Assembly: GCA_964342745.1 (NCBI GenBank)
Contig: CAYFFW010000018.1
Coordinates: 1-28,052, forward strand
DNA: 28,052 nt
DNA from: AEGEAN-183 sp964342745
GTDB taxonomy: Bacteria; Pseudomonadota; Gammaproteobacteria; Magnimaribacterales; Magnimaribacteraceae
Reading direction: 5' to 3'
Shown here: positions 16,813 to 23,809 of the stretch, in pieces
Position numbering within the stretch: position 1 is the first letter of the stretch
Layout: each line of letters opens with the position of its first letter
Position numbers and translations under genes: made by a program
Notes under the pieces: model-generated
What the model was told of the DNA's origin: nothing
The model's database searches: none
Seen by the model: the letters and a program-made list of their open reading frames with translations, nothing else

Positions 16813-16827
16813 AGTGTATAATACACT
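16813..16827. promoter_or_regulatory. Perfect 7+1+7 inverted repeat over a -10 in the CBS/TonB divergent region
   Basis: AGTGTAT and ATACACT are perfect arms around a single central A at 16820. The dyad contains TATAAT (16817-16822) on plus and TATTAT on minus, so a bound protein would cover -10 elements for both directions. On plus it lies 27 bases before the TonB-domain gene's ATG (16854), which has an AGGAG site at 16841-16845. No good -35 is visible on plus. The operator role is inference. Confidence 0.45.
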
Positions 16828-16853
16828 CTTTAAACATATTAGGAGATAAGTAG

Positions 16854-17240
16854 ATGAGTTTGAATAAAGCTATAAACTTTACAATAGCCTTTGTTTTTCT
16901 TAGCCTTTTTTCTAGTGTTGCATCTGCAGCTACTACTTTTGAAGGATATGTAGGTGAAGATAAAACAGTCTATACAGTAACTAGAGTCTTCAATTCGCAA
17001 CCGACTTATCCTAGAAATGCAATTAGAATGGGCAGAGAAGGTTTTGTAGTTGTAGAGTTTGATGTAGATTCTGATGGATCTGTACTTGATCCATATGTTT
17101 TAGAAAGTGAGCCTACAGGTGTATTTGAAAGAGCTGCTATCAAAGCAGTAAGAAAATGGCTTTTTAGTCCTCCAACTTATAACGGGGTTTCAGTAAAAAT
17201 AAATGATGTAAGGGCAAAAGTAATCTTTGCGCTTAACTAA
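16854..17240 (+). CDS. Secreted TonB C-terminal-domain protein
   Basis: A 128-residue protein with a cleavable signal peptide (1-25, likely cut after AVASA-type SVASA) followed by a TonB C-terminal fold. The family pattern is PTYPRNAIRMGREGFVVVEFDVDSDGSV (about 50-77) and AAIKAVRKWLFSPP (93-106). Canonical TonB keeps an uncleaved membrane anchor and a proline-rich spacer; both are absent here. The protein is therefore probably a free periplasmic domain, not a full energy transducer. No exbB or exbD is nearby. It has one of the few clear AGGAG sites in the window. It may act on an outer-membrane receptor or as a structural module; I cannot tell which. Confidence 0.8.
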   Translation: MSLNKAINFTIAFVFLSLFSSVASAATTFEGYVGEDKTVYTVTRVFNSQPTYPRNAIRMGREGFVVVEFDVDSDGSVLDPYVLESEPTGVFERAAIKAVRKWLFSPPTYNGVSVKINDVRAKVIFALN

Positions 17241-17259
17241 ACTGATTAAATCAGTTTAG
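17237..17259 (+). terminator. Possible hairpin terminator or operator dyad after the TonB-domain gene
   Basis: Perfect 10-base arms CTAAACTGAT and ATCAGTTTAG flank a TAA loop. The gene's stop codon is inside the left arm. Only CTTT follows, so the U-tract is poor for an intrinsic terminator, and the stem is AT-rich. It lies 18 bases before the kinase GTG start, so it could equally be an operator or an mRNA structure limiting read-through into the kinase gene. Confidence 0.4.
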
Positions 17260-17277
17260 CTTTAAAACAATATTCCT

Positions 17278-20277
17278 GTGTCTATAAGAATCCAGCTTTT
17301 ACTTTTTGGCTTAATAGGCAATATTCTTATTGCTGGTGTTCTTTACTTTGCTTCACAACAAAGGGCATCTATAGAAGAAGAAGCTTCTGGCGAGTCATTA
17401 CTGATCTTGTATGAATCAGCCTGGTATTTAGCTTACTATAGTTCACTAGAGAGAATGGGTAGATGGGAACCAAATTTTGGTGATAGAGGAGATGTATGGG
17501 ATCCTGATTCCGAAGTTCAAGTCCTTATGGATATGGTTGAAACCTCTGGTTACTACGCAAATCCTCTTCTAGACTCTATTAAATCAAAAAGCATTGGTAA
17601 TGCTCAATTTCTTATCGAAGAGTTATTTGCAACTGATTTAGACGATGGAAATCTAAGCTTTGTGATGGCTTATTTTCCTACAGGAGAAAGAATTTATTGT
17701 GGTAGTGCTTTTGACTTGTTCGGTGTTGATGCTTGTAGTCGTGATGCTTTGCCCGATTTTTTTGGTTATTTGGATTCTTACATAAAAGATGCTGCCCAAA
17801 GACCACGTCAGTCCACTTTAAAGATTACTGATTCCACAGAAAAAAATATCTCCACTTTGAACCAAACTTACTCCTTTCCAATTAAGGTGGGAGGGGAAAC
17901 CTTAGCAATCATGATTTTAGGTCAAGATATCAGAAAGACGCTTGAAGTTTTTGAAGATGAGTTTGAGGTTAGAACTGGAGTTATGACCCCTTTAGGCCTT
18001 ATATCGCTTGATCAAGACTATTCCTCTGAGAACACATCGCAAGAAAGTGAAAGGTTCGGTATAGGTAATTACTCACAGTTAATAAAAGAGGCTGCTAGGT
18101 TAAGAGTTCTAGAAGGAAGTCGTCATAGTGAGAAAGCTTACAATTTAGGAACTTCTATAACTTTGCTTCCCTTAAGTTCTTCTTTGTCAGCAGATGAAGC
18201 TCAACTTTATGTTTTTAAAGATGAGAAAGAGAGCATGCTTGCCGCAACTCAAGAATTAAATAAAGGTTTGATTTATGCTGCAATTATTGTTGTTCTGGTC
18301 ATCGCTTTTTTATCAGGATTAACAGCAGTTACTTTTGGGGGTATTACTAGAGCAATAGAAGTTCTAAAAGGTTTAACCAAAGGCGATCATTCCCAACAAA
18401 TGCCTGAGAGGCGAGGTCTCTTTGCTTCAGACAATGATGAAGTTGGTGAGTTGTCAAGCGCTCTTCAGAGTTATCGTGGACATCTATTAGAAATGGAAGA
18501 TATAAGAGCTGAGCAAGCTAGAAGAAGGAAAGAAAGAGATAGTGTAATTATTGAAAAGATGTCCCACTTAGCTGATCAGCTTGAAGGGGATGCTAAGACA
18601 CTTATTATTAATGACATTAGTAGAATGAGAGAGCTAGAAGAAGAAGAAACTGTGAGAGGGGAAGAAGCTTCTGTAGAACTCATGCTGTTAGCTTTTACAA
18701 GAATGTCAGATGAGGTAAATGCACTCATAACAGCTAGAACAAGTGAGATGGAAAAAGCTAGAGATGAAGCTATTGATGCCAAAGGAGAGACTTCTAGATT
18801 TTTTGCAAATATGAGTCATGAATTAAGAACTCCTCTTAATGCAATATTGGGATATGGAGAAATGCTTGCAGAAGAGTGCGAAGATCTTGGATATGATGAT
18901 TTATTACCTGACTTAAAAAAAATTACCTCTGCAGGAACTCATTTACTTTCCTTGATTAATAACATTTTAGATATTTCGAAGATTGAAAGTGGAAAAATGG
19001 AGTTATACATAACAAGCTTTGAAATTGAAGATGTTATTGACACCATTAAAGACATATCTGCTCCTTTAATATCTAAAAACAATAACGCTTTTCAATGCAA
19101 AATACAGGACGGTATTGGTGCTATGAGACAAGACGAAACTAAATTAAGACAGTGTTTAAGCAATCTTTTAAGTAACGCGGCTAAATTTACAGAAAATGGG
19201 ACTGTTACTCTTGAGGTGGATGTAGTCCAAGAAGATGTAGAAATGATTGATTTCAAGGTAATTGATACTGGAGAAGGCATGAGTGAAGAGGGGGTTAATA
19301 AAGTATTTGAAGTTTACACTCAGGCAGAGAGATCTACCTCTGCTAAACATGGTGGAACTGGACTTGGACTTCCGCTTTCTAGAGAAATGGCGCAGATGAT
19401 GGGTGGAGATATTACTTTAACCAGTGAATTAGGTGTTGGTTCTGTATTCTCCTTAAAACTTCCAAGAGAGTGTGCTCAAGACGAAGAAGTTGTTTCTGAT
19501 AATGTACTCGAAGGCATAGATGATGATGAAAAATTAGTGGTTCTAATCGATGATGATGTAACCATGCATGACCTAATAAAAAGGACCCTTAACAAGATAG
19601 GCTTAACAATGGTAGGTGCAACAGACAGTGAAAAAGGAATGCAGATGGTTAGAGAAACTAAACCTAAACTTTTGCTGCTTGATGTCTTAATGCCCGGTAG
19701 AGATGGATGGTCAATATTAAGAGAATGTAAGTCTGATCCTGAATTAAAAGACATGCCTGTAATAATGGTTAGTCAGCTTAACCAAGATACCTTGGCTAAT
19801 TCCCTCGGAGCAGATGATTATATAACCAAGCCCATTGATCGTGAGCTATTTCTTAAATCAATTAAGAGTATTTTAGGAGATGGGGACTCAAGTAATAATA
19901 AAATATTAGTAATTGATGATGATGCAAATACAAGAGATTTGCTTTCTAGGATGTTAACAGAGGGGGGATGGAAACCTCAGACCGCTAAAGATGGTAAAGA
20001 AGGCCTTGATCAACTTAAAGATCAACCCGCTTTGATAGTTTTAGATTTAGAAATGCCGAGAATGGATGGATTTGAATTTCTTAATACTTACATAGAAACT
20101 GTAAAAGAAGAAGACAGGTGCCCAATTCTTGTTTATTCAGGAAAAGATTTAACGGATGTACAGAGGGAGCTATTAGAAAGCAACGTAGAAGGCCTGGTTA
20201 GAAAAGATGAGGTCTCTATGGACGAACTTTCTTCCATAGTAAAAGGTATTTATTCTAAAGAAAAGCCTGAAGCTTAA
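17278..20277 (+). CDS. Membrane hybrid sensor histidine kinase with two receiver domains
   Basis: A 999-residue kinase. Order: membrane helix (about 7-24), periplasmic sensor (25-328), second helix (329-355), HAMP-like linker (355-405), helical stretch, DHp with phosphorylated H514 in SHELRTPLNA, ATPase domain (about 605-730) with NLLSNAAKFT, DTGEGMS and GGTGLGLPLS, then REC1 (about 754-867; DDD 758-760, D802, K851) and REC2 (about 876-995; DDD 880-882, D923, K976). The sensor region matches no family I recognise; it holds only two cysteines, C141 and C153. The GTG start is required because the first helix begins at once and no earlier ATG is in frame. No Shine-Dalgarno is seen. Its stop overlaps that of the lone receiver gene on the opposite strand. 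Confidence 0.92.
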   Translation: MSIRIQLLLFGLIGNILIAGVLYFASQQRASIEEEASGESLLILYESAWYLAYYSSLERMGRWEPNFGDRGDVWDPDSEVQVLMDMVETSGYYANPLLDSIKSKSIGNAQFLIEELFATDLDDGNLSFVMAYFPTGERIYCGSAFDLFGVDACSRDALPDFFGYLDSYIKDAAQRPRQSTLKITDSTEKNISTLNQTYSFPIKVGGETLAIMILGQDIRKTLEVFEDEFEVRTGVMTPLGLISLDQDYSSENTSQESERFGIGNYSQLIKEAARLRVLEGSRHSEKAYNLGTSITLLPLSSSLSADEAQLYVFKDEKESMLAATQELNKGLIYAAIIVVLVIAFLSGLTAVTFGGITRAIEVLKGLTKGDHSQQMPERRGLFASDNDEVGELSSALQSYRGHLLEMEDIRAEQARRRKERDSVIIEKMSHLADQLEGDAKTLIINDISRMRELEEEETVRGEEASVELMLLAFTRMSDEVNALITARTSEMEKARDEAIDAKGETSRFFANMSHELRTPLNAILGYGEMLAEECEDLGYDDLLPDLKKITSAGTHLLSLINNILDISKIESGKMELYITSFEIEDVIDTIKDISAPLISKNNNAFQCKIQDGIGAMRQDETKLRQCLSNLLSNAAKFTENGTVTLEVDVVQEDVEMIDFKVIDTGEGMSEEGVNKVFEVYTQAERSTSAKHGGTGLGLPLSREMAQMMGGDITLTSELGVGSVFSLKLPRECAQDEEVVSDNVLEGIDDDEKLVVLIDDDVTMHDLIKRTLNKIGLTMVGATDSEKGMQMVRETKPKLLLLDVLMPGRDGWSILRECKSDPELKDMPVIMVSQLNQDTLANSLGADDYITKPIDRELFLKSIKSILGDGDSSNNKILVIDDDANTRDLLSRMLTEGGWKPQTAKDGKEGLDQLKDQPALIVLDLEMPRMDGFEFLNTYIETVKEEDRCPILVYSGKDLTDVQRELLESNVEGLVRKDEVSMDELSSIVKGIYSKEKPEA

Positions 20278-20636
20278 GGTAACAACGATTCTATTTTTTC
20301 AAGGAGCCTTTTTAAATCTATTGGTTTAGTATCAAAATCATCAGCTCCACAATCTAAAGCCTTTTGCCTATCTGATTCTAATGCGTGTGCTGTTAAAGCT
20401 ATAATCGGTATAGACTTCAGTTCATCATCAGCCTTAGCTTGTGTAGTGGCTTCCCATCCATCTAATACAGGAAGTCCCATATCCATTAAAACTAGATCAG
20501 GTTTTTCTGATCTCATTTTTTCAAGCCCTTCTTGTCCATCGAAAGCTAGAGAGATTTCATGTTCTCTCCGAGTTAATCTTCTAGAGAGCATGTCTCTATT
20601 CATCTCATCATCTTCTACATATAGTATTCTTGCCAT
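20274..20636 (-). CDS. Single-domain response regulator (CheY/DivK-like)
   Basis: A stand-alone receiver domain of 120 residues. The acidic pocket is E8, D9 and D10 (YVEDDEMNR), the phospho-accepting Asp is D52 (LVLMDMGLPVLDGW), the switch Thr is T82 (ALTAHA) and the lysine is K104 (DTKPID). The MDMGLPVLDGWEAT pattern resembles DivK and the receivers that shuttle phosphate between hybrid kinases. It is the last gene of a minus-strand operon, 22 bases after the diguanylate cyclase, and converges on the hybrid kinase. It may receive phosphate from that kinase; that is inference. Confidence 0.92.
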   Translation of the reverse strand: MARILYVEDDEMNRDMLSRRLTRREHEISLAFDGQEGLEKMRSEKPDLVLMDMGLPVLDGWEATTQAKADDELKSIPIIALTAHALESDRQKALDCGADDFDTKPIDLKRLLEKIESLLP

Positions 20637-20658
20637 TAATCAGTTCCTTAATCCATTA

Positions 20659-22137
20659 TTATTTAGGGTAGATAATTCTATCTCTACCAGATTTTTTAGC
20701 TTCATAAAGTCTTTCATCTGCTTTATTTACAAGATCAGAGGCATTTCTCGATTCAGAGGTATTCGCAGTTCCGCCACTAAAGGTTACTGCGATTTCTTTT
20801 CCTTGATAATCAACAGACTTACCTGTTATCTCTTGCCGTAAATTATCACACATTTCTATTATTTTTTGTGAATCACTTTCTATTAATATAGCCAAGAATT
20901 CTTCTCCCCCAATTCTTCCAACTATATGTGGTTTAGAAATCATTTCATTTAAATGATTTGCAAAAGATTTTAGGACTTCATCTCCACCCGAATGTCCATA
21001 AGTATCATTAATTTTCTTAAAGAAATCTATATCCAAAGTCAAAACTGAAAAACCCTTAGATTTTCCTTCTTGAACATCATCATAAGCTTTTTCTAGAGAT
21101 TCAAATACTACTCTTCTGTTATAGATACCAGTCAATTGATCGGTAGTAGCTTGTATATGTAATTCGTTAACTAACTCTTGTTCTCTTTCTCTGAAGAGTT
21201 TTCTCTCCAAGGAAGAGATTACTTTTGCTAATAATATAGTTCCATTTAGAGGTTTGGGTAAATAGTCTTGAGCACCCAATTGTATGCATTTAGCAATGCT
21301 GTCAACATCATTGAAAGCTGAAACCATTATCACAGGAAGGTCGTCACTTGTATGATTTTCTCTGAATGTTTTTAGTAATTCCAGTCCATTTATGTCCGGG
21401 AGGATGACATCAAGCAAAATTAGATCAGGGGTTTTTTTGTTCACCTCTTCAATAGCTGAATTTCCATCATAAGCTGTTCTGCACTTAAGCCCCTGAAGTG
21501 ATAATCTTCTTTCTAATACTTCACAATTAGTTTTGTTGTCATCAACTATTAGGATGTCAGATTTTTGTAGATTTTCATCTACATCTAAAGAATAATCTAT
21601 TGAACCAAGAGACTGGAATAAAGCTTCAGCTGTTTGTATTTGCGAAGGACCTTCAGCTGAAGAGTCATCAGATAAGGCACCCCTTATATAATCGACAAAC
21701 TTTTCTATTGCTTTCTCTGTTTCTCTCGATAAATCAATGATTGAAGAGATGTCTGCACTTAGTTCGTCAGAAGATTCATCTTCAGTATCTTCTAGAAGGA
21801 TTTCGCCGTAACCTATAATTGCATTAAGAGGAGTTCTTAAGTTGTGTCTCAAAGTAGAATATTCTTCTGGGCTTTTAGTTTGTTTGGTGGCATTAGGACC
21901 TGTATTTTCTTTAAATGCATCCTCATATTGTTCAATTAATTTTTCAGCCCCATTTTTAATTTGATTTATCTCATCATCAAAAGATAAATTTAATTGACTT
22001 AGATTCTTTTCAACTAACTCAAGATAATCAAATATTGCTTCTGCTGGAGTAGTGAATTCTTGTTTTATTTGAGTTAGAAGGATCTCTTCAGCACCTTTAG
22101 AGGCTTTTTTGCGAGTATTTTTATCTACAGTTGGCAT
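20659..22137 (-). CDS. DHp-REC-GGEEF diguanylate cyclase lacking a kinase ATPase domain
   Basis: A 492-residue soluble protein. A helical N-terminus (about 15-80) precedes a histidine-kinase DHp motif, RHNLRTPLNAIIGYGEILLE, with H98. No ATPase domain follows. Next come a receiver (about 193-312; D199, D200, phospho-Asp D243, K295 in LPKPL) and a GGDEF domain (about 325-492) with DQLTGIYNRR, substrate-region LDIDFFKKINDTYGHSGGD and active-site GGEEF at 410-414. The RxxD inhibitory site is absent: S401 and H404 stand where R and D belong. It should make cyclic di-GMP when phosphorylated and escape product inhibition. The gene starts two bases after the EAL gene ends, so they form one operon. 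Confidence 0.92.
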   Translation of the reverse strand: MPTVDKNTRKKASKGAEEILLTQIKQEFTTPAEAIFDYLELVEKNLSQLNLSFDDEINQIKNGAEKLIEQYEDAFKENTGPNATKQTKSPEEYSTLRHNLRTPLNAIIGYGEILLEDTEDESSDELSADISSIIDLSRETEKAIEKFVDYIRGALSDDSSAEGPSQIQTAEALFQSLGSIDYSLDVDENLQKSDILIVDDNKTNCEVLERRLSLQGLKCRTAYDGNSAIEEVNKKTPDLILLDVILPDINGLELLKTFRENHTSDDLPVIMVSAFNDVDSIAKCIQLGAQDYLPKPLNGTILLAKVISSLERKLFREREQELVNELHIQATTDQLTGIYNRRVVFESLEKAYDDVQEGKSKGFSVLTLDIDFFKKINDTYGHSGGDEVLKSFANHLNEMISKPHIVGRIGGEEFLAILIESDSQKIIEMCDNLRQEITGKSVDYQGKEIAVTFSGGTANTSESRNASDLVNKADERLYEAKKSGRDRIIYPK

Positions 22138-22139
22138 GA

Positions 22140-23222
22140 TTAATTTTTAAGGGTATCCAGAAACTCAGGTTTATGCATAAGAAATCCCTGTCCTATTTGG
22201 CAACCTAAGTTTGTCATAACCTCTTTTTGTTCTTCTGTTTCTATGCCTTCTCCTATCATTTCCATTGAAAGGGTTTTGCAAACTTCTACAACGAAACTAG
22301 TTAATTGACCTGTAACAGGATCTTCTATATCTCCTGTAAACATTTTATCTAGCTTAACAACATCAACAGGTAAATCTTTAAGGTATCTTAATGAAGAATA
22401 GCCTGCTCCAAAATCATCAAGAGCAATTTTAATTCCTTTAGCTTTTAATTTAGTTAATGATTCTGAGGCAGTTCTTGTATCTCCAAGTTCTGCAGTTTCT
22501 GTAACCTCAAGTCCAAATTCATTTGGTTTAAGGTCCATTGATTCAACGTAATTTGTGAAAATATTACAAAACTCAGGATGCATAACTGTGTGGGCTGATA
22601 CATTTAAATAGACAGTTGCATCCGAAAGGCCTATCTGGTCTTTTTTCCTAAAGAATTCACTCAGTTTAACCAGCGAAGACATTACTACTAAAGAGAATAG
22701 ACTTTCTCCCTCTATCATTGGTATTAATTTATCATTAGGAATTATTTCTCCACTTTCATCTCTCATTCTAAGTAGCGCCTCTACTCCAGTAACTTTATCA
22801 GTCTTAAGGTCTATTTGCTTTTGGTAAGCTAGGTCAATACGATCAAATTCTATACAAGAGATGGTCATCTGAAGAGCTTCTAAGCCTTCTCTTGAGGGGC
22901 AGAGTATTTCTATAAGAAGAAAATCCTCAGAGCCTTCAAACGGAATCCTATGAACTCGCGTTCTCATTAAAAACTTTATTTGTCTTAGGGTTACCTCCAC
23001 AGGCGTGTCATAAGCTTGTGCAATACCATCCTTACTTTCTAAACTTTCCTTTGACTCTTTAGGAACAACAACTGATAAATCATTTATTTCTTTAATTCTG
23101 AAAATATATTCTGCTGCTAAATTACACCACTTAATTGACCCGTCTAATTCGTAAATCAAATAAGGACTGGGGTGATGCTTAAGAGACCTGAAAAGATATT
23201 GTAATTCTTGTTCTTCTGCCAT
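22140..23222 (-). CDS. PAS-like/EAL cyclic di-GMP phosphodiesterase
   Basis: A 360-residue soluble protein. An N-terminal domain (about 8-110) with SPYLIYELDGSIKWCNLAAEYIF has the look of a PAS fold. The EAL domain (about 118-357) keeps all catalytic residues: E148 of EALLR, N207 in YLNVSAH, E239 in LEVTETA, DDFGAGYSS at 269-277, K290 in VVKLDK, and E325 in GEGIETEEQ, ending with GQGFLMHKP. It should cleave cyclic di-GMP to pGpG. Placing a phosphodiesterase immediately before a cyclase in one operon implies opposing outputs under shared expression. It lies five bases after the small membrane-protein gene. Confidence 0.93.
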   Translation of the reverse strand: MAEEQELQYLFRSLKHHPSPYLIYELDGSIKWCNLAAEYIFRIKEINDLSVVVPKESKESLESKDGIAQAYDTPVEVTLRQIKFLMRTRVHRIPFEGSEDFLLIEILCPSREGLEALQMTISCIEFDRIDLAYQKQIDLKTDKVTGVEALLRMRDESGEIIPNDKLIPMIEGESLFSLVVMSSLVKLSEFFRKKDQIGLSDATVYLNVSAHTVMHPEFCNIFTNYVESMDLKPNEFGLEVTETAELGDTRTASESLTKLKAKGIKIALDDFGAGYSSLRYLKDLPVDVVKLDKMFTGDIEDPVTGQLTSFVVEVCKTLSMEMIGEGIETEEQKEVMTNLGCQIGQGFLMHKPEFLDTLKN

Positions 23223-23227
23223 TGTTT

Positions 23228-23713
23228 TTAGGATTTTTTATACATCCTTCCTTCTTGGATCTTTTCATCCACAAATACTACAAAATCTTTAGGAAATGTA
23301 GGGGACATGAAAGACCAGATTTCTATATTTTTTTCATCACTTAGAAGTGTTTTAAATGAAGAGACCATGGCTTCCCATTCATCTCCATCAAGCATGCCAA
23401 CCGAATGTTGGTAAAATTGATTTTGTCTTGCTCGAATAATGGCGCTGAAGTGAGTTATATACATAGATTCTTCTTCATCAGTCAGTGTTTCTTTGTTTCT
23501 CAGCTTTACCTTTATTTCTACTAATTCTTTTTGCAGGCCTGCAAGCGCTAACCTTTGATGACTATCGGCAATATTTTGTCTAGCACTAGCTCTAGCTACT
23601 TTATTTTGTTCCCTTAATTCAGTTACAAGAAAATAAACTGTTATTAGTACTGTGAAAGGACCTAAAGTCTGCAGAGCCAGAATAATAATTTGAGTAGTTG
23701 TACTTAATTCCAT
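23228..23713 (-). CDS. Small single-span membrane protein, first gene of the c-di-GMP operon
   Basis: A 161-residue protein that I do not recognise as a named family. One hydrophobic helix (about 9-31, IIILALQTLGPFTVLITVYFLV) sits at the N-terminus. It is followed by a charged helix rich in Glu, Lys, Arg and Gln (32-75) and a mostly helical, probably cytoplasmic tail with Trp and Phe (EWEAMVSSF, IWSFMSPTF). There is no signal cleavage site. It lies five bases before the EAL gene and is the first gene after a divergent promoter region, so it is very likely co-expressed with the cyclic di-GMP enzymes. It may be a membrane docking partner or sensor; that is inference. Confidence 0.8.
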   Translation of the reverse strand: MELSTTTQIIILALQTLGPFTVLITVYFLVTELREQNKVARASARQNIADSHQRLALAGLQKELVEIKVKLRNKETLTDEEESMYITHFSAIIRARQNQFYQHSVGMLDGDEWEAMVSSFKTLLSDEKNIEIWSFMSPTFPKDFVVFVDEKIQEGRMYKKS

Positions 23714-23809
23714 GATTTTTAATCTAAATTGGACTTAGAAAAATATCTAGTATTAACAATATAAACTAGAATATAACTTATTATTTTACTGATAAACACG
23801 AAAAATTTT
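23714..23809. promoter_or_regulatory. Divergent intergenic region between the c-di-GMP operon and the beta-helix operon
   Basis: A 96-base, very AT-rich gap separates two divergently transcribed operons, so it must hold promoters for both. Several TATA-like stretches are present (for example TATAAA and TATAAC in 23759-23779), but no -35/-10 pair stands out on either strand. An open frame running through here on minus is antisense to the beta-helix gene and is not supported. Confidence 0.5.

Noticed and set aside
16790..16837. Sixteen-residue N-terminal extension of the CBS protein
   Set aside because: The extension is hydrophobic, not family-like, and its codons cover a perfect dyad with -10 elements; no Shine-Dalgarno precedes the upstream ATG.
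20446..20841. 131-codon open frame on plus
   Set aside because: It runs antisense through the receiver gene and the end of the cyclase gene, has a low-complexity Ser/Phe/Ile-rich translation and no ribosome site.
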